A program made the position numbers and the translations under genes. From NCBI GenBank assembly GCA_965279005.1, contig CBDIHK010000030.1:372001-436000 (forward strand): DNA of 64,000 nucleotides. Reading direction: 5' to 3'. Shown piece after piece: positions 26,175 to 34,834 of this stretch (the first letter of the stretch is position 1; every line of letters starts with the position of its first letter). Source of the stretch: Planctobacterium sp965279005. GTDB lineage: Bacteria; Pseudomonadota; Gammaproteobacteria; Enterobacterales; Alteromonadaceae. The notes beneath the pieces are model-generated. The model did not search any database, was not told where the DNA came from, and saw only the letters and a list, made by a program, of their open reading frames with translations.

Positions 26175-26717
26175 TTGAAAAATGATAATCAGGGGTATGG
26201 GCGAGTAGCGAAGGTGTTTCACTGGGCAAGTGTTTTTTTTATTATTCCAGCGATGGCTATTGGCATCTGGTGGATATGGGTTGATCTTGATACCGACTCT
26301 GGATGGGAACAGTTCGAGCAACTCATAGGGTGGCACGCCAACTTTGGCCTAACGGTCATAATATTAATGCTTCCACGACTTATCTGGCGAGCATTAAATA
26401 GGCCCACATCAAGTACTGACGGTACAGCGCACCTTAAAAAAGTTGCTTTTGCTGCGCATTTCTCTTTGTATGCACTGGCGCTTATCACACCTATCAGCGG
26501 GTGGCTTGGCTCGGCTTTAGATGGGGTGGCATTCAGCTATTTTTCTGTCATCACTATTCCACCGGTTTTTGGTACGCATCCGGACCTTGCCGTCGTGATG
26601 ACATCTGTACACATCTACGCAAGCTATGCATTGATTTTCTTCATTGCCTTGCATTTGGTGGCGGTTGTATATCACCAATTCTGGTTGAAAGACCGCATCC
26701 TTCGAAGAATGACCTAA
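26175..26717 (+). CDS. cytochrome b561 (CybB-like)
   Basis: 180-residue four-helix diheme membrane cytochrome. Histidine ligands appear in KVFHWASVFF (helix 1), IGWHANFGLTV (helix 2) and the last two helices (SVHIYASYALIF, IALHLVAVVYHQF). The start is a TTG with an AAGGTGAAC site; the N terminus NDNQGYGRVAKVFHW fits the family without needing an upstream Met. These proteins move electrons from quinol, in some cases to superoxide. Probably co-transcribed with the preceding regulator. Confidence 0.88.
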   Translation: MKNDNQGYGRVAKVFHWASVFFIIPAMAIGIWWIWVDLDTDSGWEQFEQLIGWHANFGLTVIILMLPRLIWRALNRPTSSTDGTAHLKKVAFAAHFSLYALALITPISGWLGSALDGVAFSYFSVITIPPVFGTHPDLAVVMTSVHIYASYALIFFIALHLVAVVYHQFWLKDRILRRMT

Positions 26718-26827
26718 CGTATTACCACTAATCGCTTTATAGCTCTTCACAGTTTTTTTCAGATTCAACAATTTAAATAAGGCTTATATATGACTATACG
26801 TCATACATTGTCGGCTTTTAGGCCTAC

Positions 26828-26889
26828 GAAACTGTCCTAGGAAACTGTCCTAGGACATCCACGAAAACTGTCCCAAGGTACAGTTTTCG
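26828..26889. repeat. 13-bp tandem duplication and hairpin upstream of the RAYT gene
   Basis: GAAACTGTCCTAG occurs twice head to tail (26828-26840, 26841-26853). It is followed by a perfect 10-bp inverted repeat CGAAAACTGT (26862-26871) / ACAGTTTTCG (26880-26889). All share the ACTGTCC core. The position, just 58 bases before a RAYT-type gene, suggests REP-like sequences recognised by that protein. Confidence 0.65.
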
Positions 26890-26947
26890 TCTGGTTGTTT
26901 TTCCGGCAAAATTGAGTAAAGTTTGATGAGATTCAGGAAGAATCGTT

Positions 26948-27931
26948 ATGCCAAAGGCCAGGAAGGAACAGGTTAGCCTAGAAGATACCCCTTATTACCA
27001 CTGTGTTTCACGATGCGTCCGTCGGGCGTTTTTATGTGGTGAGGACAAGCTAACGGGTAACAGCTACGAGCACCGCCGCCAGTGGGTGGAAGATCGCATC
27101 CATTTCCTGGCAGATGTCTTTGCTATTGAGGTTTGTGCTTATGCGGTTATGAGCAACCATTCCCATCTTGTGCTGTATATTAACCAAGAGCATGCTGAAA
27201 AATGGACAATAACTGAAGTAATAAGGCGCTGGCACAGGCTGCACAAGGGCACCCTCCTATCAAGGCAATACCTATGCCCAGGAAAACGTGCCACAATGGA
27301 AGCACATTTCATCGATGCTGTTGAAGAAACGGCAAACATCTGGCGGCGAAGGCTGATGGATATCAGCTGGTTTATGCGCAGCTTAAATGAGTACATCGCC
27401 AGGGAAGCCAATAAAGAAGACCATTGCACCGGTAGATTCTGGGAAGGCCGGTTCAAGTCACAGGCGTTGCTTGACGAAGCGGCACTCGCCGCCTGCATGG
27501 CCTATGTTGACCTCAACCCAATAAGGGCAAACATGGCGCCCACGCCGGAAGAATCAGACCATACCAGCATCCAATACCGTATCAATGCTGCCAAAGCGGG
27601 CAAAGTTCCAAAACGGTTAATGCCCTTCGTTGGCAACCCCAGGCAGGGCATGCCGCACGGGCTGCCATTTAGGCTGGCCGATTACATACTGCTTGTGGAT
27701 ATTACCGGCAGGCACATTGCCCAAAATAAAAAAGGAAAAATTGACGCTGCGCTGCCAGGTATCCTCACCCGGCTCAACCTAAAACCATCGCAATGGATTG
27801 AACTGACCAGCACATTTGAACAGGCATTCCACCATGCAGCAGGCAATACCATCTACCTGGAAAAATACAAACAAAGGCACCAGCTACAGAGGCTGAGGGA
27901 TAAGTCTAACGCACAGCGTTTGTTTGGTTAG
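26948..27931 (+). CDS. REP-associated tyrosine transposase (RAYT / Y1 HUH family)
   Basis: 327 residues. The HUH motif is HSHLVLYI within YAVMSNHSHLVLYI, with an N-terminal DTPYYHCVSRCVRRAFLCG typical of this group and a GRFWEGRFKSQALLDEAAL block and YVDLNPIRANMA near the middle. The catalytic Tyr is probably within LNEYIAREANK (about residue 148). RAYTs are domesticated single-strand nucleases that process REP hairpins rather than carrying themselves as IS200 elements. Frame and length are intact and it is flanked upstream by hairpins. The duplication of the neighbouring gene end sits on both sides of this region. Confidence 0.88.
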   Translation: MPKARKEQVSLEDTPYYHCVSRCVRRAFLCGEDKLTGNSYEHRRQWVEDRIHFLADVFAIEVCAYAVMSNHSHLVLYINQEHAEKWTITEVIRRWHRLHKGTLLSRQYLCPGKRATMEAHFIDAVEETANIWRRRLMDISWFMRSLNEYIAREANKEDHCTGRFWEGRFKSQALLDEAALAACMAYVDLNPIRANMAPTPEESDHTSIQYRINAAKAGKVPKRLMPFVGNPRQGMPHGLPFRLADYILLVDITGRHIAQNKKGKIDAALPGILTRLNLKPSQWIELTSTFEQAFHHAAGNTIYLEKYKQRHQLQRLRDKSNAQRLFG

Positions 27932-28048
27932 CCCAACCTAGCACCTACACAGAATAAATTGCAATCCGATACAAAGCGGTTGTTAGTGCCCGACTTTTAC
28001 GGTTCAAGGTGAGAATCCAGGTTTAGCAACTATAGTCCAAAGCTGCCT

Positions 28049-28999
28049 TTGCTGTTTTCCAAACTTTCACGACCAAATTTTGTAATTGCCACCAATGATA
28101 TTAACGCGCTTGGTTCGAAGATAAGATGGGTGTCAGGTTTAGTTTGCAACCTTGAGCTAGTACAGCTCAACGGGCAGCTAGAAGAAAAAGTGAACCTGCG
28201 CACCCGCCAAATCAATCTGGCGTTGAAAAAATTGCAGTGCCAAAACCGGGCATTGGAAAAAGTGCTGTATAACATGATCAGCATCAACCCCAAACTAGAC
28301 GGAAGCTTTGCCAGGAATGTCAGTGATTTGTGCCGGCGCCTGGGCAAACGCTTCCAATTATCAGACTTGGAACAACGGCAGATTGGCCTGGCTGGCATTA
28401 TGTGCGATATCGGCCTGCTGGGAATTGACCCTTATTTGTATTCCAAACCTTTTGACCAGCTGAGCTTTGAGCAGAAAAAAGAGTACCTAAACCAGGTTGA
28501 TGTGGTGAATTTAATCTTGGCACCGGCTGAGCACTTGCAACCGGTTTCTGCCATATTGACCCAGCAGTTCCTGAATTTTTCTGGTGATGGTGCAGGCCAG
28601 CCGGGGGACAAGGAACAACCTGCTTACAGTCAAATAAGTTTGGGTGCCCGGATATTGCGGGTTGCGCGGGACTATTTCAACCTGGCCAAGGCCAACTGTG
28701 GCCAAGCCAACGCCCATGCCCAAGTGTTGGCGCAGATAATCAAGCACCGGGGCACAAAGTATGATCCAGAGGTACTGGATCAGCTACAGGCAATGGATGA
28801 GAAGTTGTTTGTTTTTGAAGCTAGGGTCGGGCTGGGTGTGGCAGCCTTGAAACCCGGCATGGTGCTGCGCCAGAACCTTTATACGCCTGGGCATATATTG
28901 CTGCTGCCAGAAGGCCATAAGCTCACCGATTCCAGTATCAGCCGTTTGGCGCATATTGAACAGGTGAAAGAGATTAACCTAGAAGTCGATGCGGCCTAG
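28049..28999 (+). pseudogene. truncated second copy of the HD-GYP-like regulator (receiver domain missing)
   Basis: An open frame of 316 codons whose last 284 residues match the output half of the 23718-24995 protein with only four residue changes (E to V in ELEQLNG, SGM to AGQ near the degenerate GYP motif, S to A in GVSALKPG). The first about 32 residues are unrelated and there is no convincing ribosome site, so the receiver domain has been lost. It could still be translated as a free output domain. The frame has stayed open and most of the 11 differences are silent, which argues for recent origin or homogenisation. Confidence 0.75.
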
Positions 29000-29150
29000 G
29001 GCAGGGATACCTTTATGTTTAATTTTAAGTGACAAACGCCTAAAGCCTGGTGAATAGCTTTTCATGGTTCCCACTGTAAATGATAACTTCAGAATCAAAA
29101 GCGCAATCAGGCGAGCAATCTAGCTGATAAGTTTAACTGCTGCTGATACC
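28146..29150 (+). repeat. duplicated segment, copy B
   Basis: Partner of 24142-25150. Identity is 98.7% over the coding part and clearly lower in the 150-base non-coding tail. The left border is sharp, at GCAACCTTGAGCTA. Confidence 0.9.
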
Positions 29151-29629
29151 GCTAAGGAGCCAGTCGAGTTTCAAAAAGATGTATGACTGGTGATCTTCCT
29201 AAGGAGTCGTTCTCAACAGAATAATGGCACGACAAAAAATTAAAGATTGTGGAGCGACATTGAATAGACTTTGCTTGTCTTTTGTCACACCAAAGTGGAT
29301 CTTCATTCAGTAGACTGCGGACGCCAGCTTAAAAAAGCGCTGACATTCAATGCCGACCAGACCGGCGCTAACGAAGCAGCGTAATCGCAAGGCAACACTG
29401 TGTTTATGTCCCTGCACATAGAGTAAGCGAATTAAGCAGTTTGAGATCCCGCTACCTTACCTGGCTACTTAAAGTGATGCCAGTCAAAAGCCCCTGCTAT
29501 ATGATCCATCAAAATCCGACCGTCTCCAATAACTCTTTCATTCCATAGTTACCCAGGTTTTTTGGGTATATCTTTAATTAATTTTCCTATGTGCTGTAAT
29601 AATCCCCTTCGCCGTTCGTCATAGTTAGT
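29151..29629. other. non-coding region before the ECF sigma operon
   Basis: About 480 bases without a supported gene. I see no tRNA, terminator or clear palindrome. The promoter of the sigma operon must lie here, but no motif stands out and no Shine-Dalgarno sequence is obvious before the ATG at 29630. Confidence 0.4.
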
Positions 29630-30178
29630 ATGGGAGAACATGCTATTACTTTGATTTCTGATTCTCAGCCCGGCAAGAACCTGGCTGCATTTGGCTTCGA
29701 CGAGCTGTTTACAGCTCATCATAGCAAGGTGTTTCGCGCTGCCTACCGTGTGACTGGGAATATGCAAGATGCAGAAGACGTCCTGCAGACGGTTTTTTTG
29801 CGTCTGCTTCATCGTCGCGAGCACGATGTTAACAGCACGAAACTCGAGAGCTACTTATGTCGTTCAGCGGTAAACGCTGGGATAGACCTTATACGTTCTC
29901 GGCAGAGGGCGCCGACTGAGCAGCTAATCGAGGACGAGCATCGGTCGCATTTTGGTGCAGCCGATAGCGATACGCGACAAAGAGAATTGCGAAAAAGACT
30001 CAGAAAGGCACTGGCCACGATAGATCCGCATGCCGCTGAAGTGTTTGCTTTACGCTTCTTTGAAGACTTCAGCAATGCCGAAATAGCCGAGATGATGGAT
30101 GTTTCTTCCAAGACTATTGCAGTAACCGTGCATCGAGCACGGGAGAAACTGCAACACCTGATTGGACAAGATTGGTAA
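29630..30178 (+). CDS. ECF-type RNA polymerase sigma factor
   Basis: 182 residues. Region 2: FDELFTAHHSKVFRAAYRVT, then NMQDAEDVLQTVFLRL. Region 4: LATIDPHAAEVFALRFFEDF, then SNAEIAEMMDVSSKTIAVTVHRAREKL. No extra C-terminal domain. The next gene starts 20 bases downstream and encodes a FecR-like membrane protein, which should serve as its anti-sigma or signal partner. It heads a six-gene run on one strand ending in two ABC exporters, so the exporters are probably its regulon. It is unrelated in detail to the FecI-like factor at 16.5 kb. Confidence 0.92.
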   Translation: MGEHAITLISDSQPGKNLAAFGFDELFTAHHSKVFRAAYRVTGNMQDAEDVLQTVFLRLLHRREHDVNSTKLESYLCRSAVNAGIDLIRSRQRAPTEQLIEDEHRSHFGAADSDTRQRELRKRLRKALATIDPHAAEVFALRFFEDFSNAEIAEMMDVSSKTIAVTVHRAREKLQHLIGQDW

Positions 30179-30198
30179 CTCAATAAAGGAGGATCCCA

Positions 30199-32895
30199 AT
30201 GAACAATGACTCAAATGACAAGCTTTCTGAAGCGGTTGACGCCATCAAGGCGGACACGCCTCCAGAGACTGAAATAACAAATGCTGCAGAACGCGTGCGA
30301 GCAGCTATCGAATCAGAACGCGGGCCAAAAGCAGTAGTAACCGATAGTTGGAATTCTATAGAGGATTATATTTCTGCAATACCTGCCTATCTCAACAAAA
30401 CCCTAACAGAGCAACAAGCCCTGTTGTTTGATGAAGAGTTGCGCAGTTCTATTCCGCTCAGAAGGGCAGTAGATGAAGCCCGTGGGCGCTCAAAAGAAGG
30501 AAATGGCAAAGTAAATCCAGCTTCACTAAATCAAAAGTCTCGTTTCAACACCATGCGTTGGCTGGCATCTGCGGCATCCATTGCTGTAGTAGCCGTCGTC
30601 ATGTTTCTAGCATTACCCGAACTTCCATCCTTCAATCAAGGTAAGCTTGCACATGTAAACGAGGTTGATGGTCAGCTCTATCAGATTGTGGACGGTGGTT
30701 TGCAAGAACTGCAACCAGGCAGTTGGATTGATGGGCGTCAGCGCATACGTTCAGCTACTGGCAGTTCAGCTATCATTACCTTAGACGATGGTTCTGAAAT
30801 TGAAGTGGACGAGCGCTCTGAACTCAGCATGACTCGCCGTGGTTCGGGGAATCGCATTGATGTATCGCGAGGGCGCATACTTGTTGTCGCCTCGCCACAG
30901 GGTTCTGGTACATTAGATGTGTTCACTGATGAGTTTACGGTTTCAGTGACGGGTACTATTTTTGAAGTGGCCCACGGTGCAAAAGGGTCTCGTGTGGCAG
31001 TTATCGAGGGGTCGGTGGATGTTTCTTTAGAGGGCAATGTCTCTAGCCTCGATCCCGGTGAAGCTTTGGGTTCCCGTTCGAAATTTGCAACACTAAATCT
31101 GGAAGATGAAATATCCTGGAGCCAGGACGCCGATGAATACATCGCGATGTTGCGAGAAGTGACCGCGCTTCAAAAAGACATACAAGCCGCTATGGATTCT
31201 CCTGAGCGATTTTCGACGCGACTGCTAAATCTTGCGCCAGAAAATACCGCTGTCTACATGGCAGTACCAAATGCGCCTGAAAAAATAGCCGAGGTCTATG
31301 AAGTAATACGCACTCGTATGCAAAATAGTGTGGCACTCAATGCGAAGTGGACAGAATTTGAGGCTGCCGGTGAAGCTGAGCACCTTGAAACTATCATGGC
31401 TTGGATGCAGGAAATTGGTGATACTCTCGGAGACGAGACTGTGCTTACATTCACCATTAAGGACGACGCTTATTCTGATGTCAATGACTCGCAAAGTGAA
31501 CATTACCGACTGGTTCCTGTCGTCCTTTCGGAAGTGGATTCAGATGCATTCCGCGCAGCCTTCGACAGCCAAATAGCGCAACTTTCTGAGAGTTTCGACG
31601 CTGAAGGAAATGAAATAGAAATTGTCATTATCGACGATGCAGCAGACGCTGTTAATGGCCAGCTTTCAGTGTTGTTAATTGACGATTTACTTGTGGCATC
31701 TACCGATGTTGAAACACTGCAAACTATGCAAGGCATTATCGCCTCTGGGAGCAGTTCATTTGTTGGCACCGATTTGCATCAAATGCTGGAGGCTTCGTAT
31801 AGCGAAGGCACTGAGGTTCTTGGTGCGCTAGACGCTGCTGAATTCGCCATCTCATTCACTGATCCTGAAGAAGTTACCGAAGAGTCGCAACAGGCGTTTG
31901 CAGCCAGTGGTTTGGGCAACGTTGAATATGTGATTGCTCAATACGAGCAAGAGAACGGCGTAACTGTCATTGCTGGTGACATGTATTTTGCTGGCGAACG
32001 TCAAGGTGTTATGTCATTACTGGCAGAGCCTGGCCCAATGGGTTCGCTTGAATTTTTCTCTACCGAAACAACCTTTGCAACGGCACTTCTTGCACATGAG
32101 CCCATTTCTGTTATAGAAGATTTGGGTGAAATTAGTATAGACGGCGAGCCAATTACCAACGAGCCTGGCGCACAAACAGAAATTAAACTTCTATTCGATA
32201 TTATGTCTAGCATCGGCGGCGAAGTCGCATTTGGATTGGATGGTCCGGCGCTTCCTACACCCGCGTGGAAAGCTGTTATTGAAGCTTATGACGAAGCAGC
32301 TTTACAATCAGCCATTGAAGAATCCGCGCAACGCTTTAATGATCATGCTGTGCGTGAGGGGAACAACTCCAGTGTCGAACTGAAACCTGCTGACGTTGGC
32401 GGTTATACAGGCTACATGGTTAATTTCACGATTGATGCGACAGACGAACAGCCCTTAGCGGTGACTTCTGTGTCCTTCAATTATGCCTACGTAGAAGGCT
32501 ATCTGGTCGCTGCTGCCAATGAAGCACTGATTGATCGTGCAATTGGTTTCTATAAATCTGGCTCCGGCCTGCCAACTGACAGTGAATTCCAAGCCTTGAT
32601 GGCAAGAGATGGCTACCTGGATTATTCTGCTTTATTCTACAGTCGCTTGGGTGAGATGATAGGTAGCGTGATGGGAAGTCTACCGGCCGTCCTGAGTGAA
32701 GAACAGCAGTTAGCACTCTCGTCGATTGATAGCGCAGATACAGAAATTGGTCCTTCATTGACAAGTGTGCTTGCGCTACCGGACAAGATTCATGTTGCGC
32801 ACAATGGCGGCTCACAATTGCCGACGCAGGTTGTATCTCAACTGGCAGCACTACTGCCATTGATCGAAGGCGCAAATGCACCGGTGGAGCAATAG
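30199..32895 (+). CDS. FecR-domain protein with large DUF3352-like extracytoplasmic region
   Basis: 898 residues, far longer than the about 330 usual for FecR. N-terminal cytoplasmic region 1-115, one membrane segment about 121-140 (LASAASIAVVAVVMFLALP), a FecR domain about 175-290 (RIRSATGSSAIITLDDGSEI; VTGTIFEVAHGAKGSRVAVI), then about 600 residues that resemble DUF3352 (NLAPENTAVYMAVPNAPEKI; later repeats of FAISFTDPEE and LDYSALFYSRLGE type). The protein is acidic outside the membrane. A GGAGG site precedes the ATG. The big domain may sense an envelope signal or act as an assembly platform for the exporters; that is inference. Confidence 0.8.
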   Translation: MNNDSNDKLSEAVDAIKADTPPETEITNAAERVRAAIESERGPKAVVTDSWNSIEDYISAIPAYLNKTLTEQQALLFDEELRSSIPLRRAVDEARGRSKEGNGKVNPASLNQKSRFNTMRWLASAASIAVVAVVMFLALPELPSFNQGKLAHVNEVDGQLYQIVDGGLQELQPGSWIDGRQRIRSATGSSAIITLDDGSEIEVDERSELSMTRRGSGNRIDVSRGRILVVASPQGSGTLDVFTDEFTVSVTGTIFEVAHGAKGSRVAVIEGSVDVSLEGNVSSLDPGEALGSRSKFATLNLEDEISWSQDADEYIAMLREVTALQKDIQAAMDSPERFSTRLLNLAPENTAVYMAVPNAPEKIAEVYEVIRTRMQNSVALNAKWTEFEAAGEAEHLETIMAWMQEIGDTLGDETVLTFTIKDDAYSDVNDSQSEHYRLVPVVLSEVDSDAFRAAFDSQIAQLSESFDAEGNEIEIVIIDDAADAVNGQLSVLLIDDLLVASTDVETLQTMQGIIASGSSSFVGTDLHQMLEASYSEGTEVLGALDAAEFAISFTDPEEVTEESQQAFAASGLGNVEYVIAQYEQENGVTVIAGDMYFAGERQGVMSLLAEPGPMGSLEFFSTETTFATALLAHEPISVIEDLGEISIDGEPITNEPGAQTEIKLLFDIMSSIGGEVAFGLDGPALPTPAWKAVIEAYDEAALQSAIEESAQRFNDHAVREGNNSSVELKPADVGGYTGYMVNFTIDATDEQPLAVTSVSFNYAYVEGYLVAAANEALIDRAIGFYKSGSGLPTDSEFQALMARDGYLDYSALFYSRLGEMIGSVMGSLPAVLSEEQQLALSSIDSADTEIGPSLTSVLALPDKIHVAHNGGSQLPTQVVSQLAALLPLIEGANAPVEQ

Positions 32896-32914
32896 ACAAT
32901 CCAAGGGAAAAAAT

Positions 32915-33946
32915 TTGAGTGTTGAGATAGCGCAAAACGCGACTGACAACAAAGCGACTGACTTCACAGAGTCAGTCGCTTCTGTTGTTCCTTCTGCCTC
33001 ATTAGACCAACCAGTCATTGAGCTAGACAATGTCTGTGTCAGCTATGATAAGCCTGTCTTACAAGGTCTCAGCGCAAAGATGCGCGGGCGTTGTATTGGC
33101 CTGCTAGGACCTAACGGCGCAGGTAAAACCACATTACTCAATACCTTGTTAGGCTTTATGCGCCCTACTTCAGGGCAGATCAGTATACTCGGACAAGAGC
33201 TCACATCAGCACATCAGAAAATACGCGCACAAGTAGGCTACATGCCTGAGCGCGATGCCTTTATCGCAGATATGACGGGTATTCGATTTGTCCGAATGAT
33301 GGCAGAACTGTCTGGGCTCAGCCCCAAGGAAGCGTTAGAACGCGCCCATGAAGTGTTTTTCTATGTTGGGCTGGGCGAGGCTCGTTATCGAAACGTGGAT
33401 TCTTATTCTTTAGGAATGAAGCAGCTTGCAAAACTGGCTCAAGCCATTGTTCACGGACCCCGGTTGTTGTTTTTAGATGAACCCACTAACGGTCTGGATC
33501 CACCGGCGCGATCACGTATGTTGCAGTTAATACGTGAGATACGTGACTCTGGTGACACACATATCGTGATTGCTTCACACTTGTTGCAGGATATAGAGTC
33601 TTGTTGTGATGAAGTATTGGTGTTGAAAGAAGGGCGCATCGCCAAATACTGTAATCTGGAAGAGGAGCGACGCAGCAATAAGCAGTTTCTGTTACTACAG
33701 ATCCGTGGCGATGAACGCGCTTTTGTGCAAGGTCTTCGAAACTTGGGGTGCGAAGTGGCCATTCCCAACCGACGACGTATCAAGGCTATCATTCCAGAGA
33801 GTATTGAAATCAAGCAGCTTTATGCACTTGCCGAACAACTGGCTGTGCAAATCAGGAGTCTGGACTACAAGCGCGACACCCTCGAAGATATTTTTCTACG
33901 GGCCATGGACGAAGAGTCTGGCTTCAGTGACGAGGTTTCAGACTGA
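32915..33946 (+). CDS. ABC exporter 1 ATP-binding protein
   Basis: About 343 residues. Walker A GPNGAGKTT, Q loop VGYMPERDAF, signature YSLGMKQLAKLAQ, Walker B LLFLDEPTNGLDP and switch His in VIASHLLQDIE are all present; a C-terminal extension of about 80 residues follows. TTG 32915 with AAGGGA upstream is my preferred start; an ATG at 32876 would overlap the FecR-like gene by 20 bases. The stop overlaps the permease start (TGATG), indicating translational coupling. Energises export through the next gene product. Confidence 0.9.
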   Translation: MSVEIAQNATDNKATDFTESVASVVPSASLDQPVIELDNVCVSYDKPVLQGLSAKMRGRCIGLLGPNGAGKTTLLNTLLGFMRPTSGQISILGQELTSAHQKIRAQVGYMPERDAFIADMTGIRFVRMMAELSGLSPKEALERAHEVFFYVGLGEARYRNVDSYSLGMKQLAKLAQAIVHGPRLLFLDEPTNGLDPPARSRMLQLIREIRDSGDTHIVIASHLLQDIESCCDEVLVLKEGRIAKYCNLEEERRSNKQFLLLQIRGDERAFVQGLRNLGCEVAIPNRRRIKAIIPESIEIKQLYALAEQLAVQIRSLDYKRDTLEDIFLRAMDEESGFSDEVSD

Positions 33947-34824
33947 TGGCTATATTTGTAAAGGCCTACAGAGGATACAACGGCCAGCTCTCAGCAACTT
34001 TTCAGCGCACGCTCGTGATTTTTCGATACGCGTTGGCGGATGCTATAAAGACGCGCTTTTTCTTGGGTTTCCTGGTTCTTGCACTGCTATTGCCACTTGC
34101 ACTAATGTGCTTTTTGTATTTCTACCACAATTTGGAATTGCTTAGTCAATTTGGGTTGTCACAGCGTGAGATGCCCGTGATCGACGGGAGCTTCTTTGCC
34201 GTTGCGGTGCAACAACCGCAAAATATATTGTTGTTTTTGATGATATTAGTCCTTGGTCCCACCATGATTTCGCCGGATCTGCGAAACAACGCGATGCCCC
34301 TGTATCTTTCGCGACCAATCAATGCCAGCAACTACATTCTGGGCAAAGGTTTGGTTTTGCTGATTTTGGGATCAATTATTAGTTGGATACCGGCAATTCT
34401 GCTGTTCTTAGTGCAAAGCTATCTGGCTGGCAATAGTTGGATGAACGAACATTGGTATTTACCATGTGCGTCAATGGCGACGTCTTTACTGTGGATTGTA
34501 TGTCTGTCCCTTGTGGCCTTTACGATTTCAGCTTTTGTGAAATGGAAAGCGTTGGCACGCAGCATGTTTTTTGGCGTACTTTTTCTTAGCAGCATAATGG
34601 GGAAGGTCATTGGATATAACTTTGGTTGGGCTGCTGGCAATTTGATCGACATAAGTAGTGGAGCAAGAGTGTTAATTGCTGGTTTTTACCGCACAAAAAC
34701 CGAACTATTAGGCCGAATCCCTGACATGGATATGACACATGCGATTTTGCAGTTTGCCACAATCGCAATTGTCGCGTTGCTGATCCTCTTGTATCGAATT
34801 AATTCCTTTCAACGGGTTTCTTGA
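33946..34824 (+). CDS. ABC exporter 1 permease (ABC-2 type)
   Basis: 292 residues with six hydrophobic segments (near 38-58, 88-105, 130-155, 178-198, 205-222 and 262-282). The cytoplasmic MISPDLRNNAMPLYLSRPIN loop resembles the conserved cytoplasmic motif of NosY/YtrC-like ABC-2 permeases. It carries no large extracytoplasmic domain, suggesting a simple half-exporter that dimerises. It is coupled by a one-base overlap to its ATPase and followed after 10 bases by the second ATPase. Confidence 0.87.
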   Translation: MAIFVKAYRGYNGQLSATFQRTLVIFRYALADAIKTRFFLGFLVLALLLPLALMCFLYFYHNLELLSQFGLSQREMPVIDGSFFAVAVQQPQNILLFLMILVLGPTMISPDLRNNAMPLYLSRPINASNYILGKGLVLLILGSIISWIPAILLFLVQSYLAGNSWMNEHWYLPCASMATSLLWIVCLSLVAFTISAFVKWKALARSMFFGVLFLSSIMGKVIGYNFGWAAGNLIDISSGARVLIAGFYRTKTELLGRIPDMDMTHAILQFATIAIVALLILLYRINSFQRVS

Positions 34825-34834
34825 AGAGTGAATT

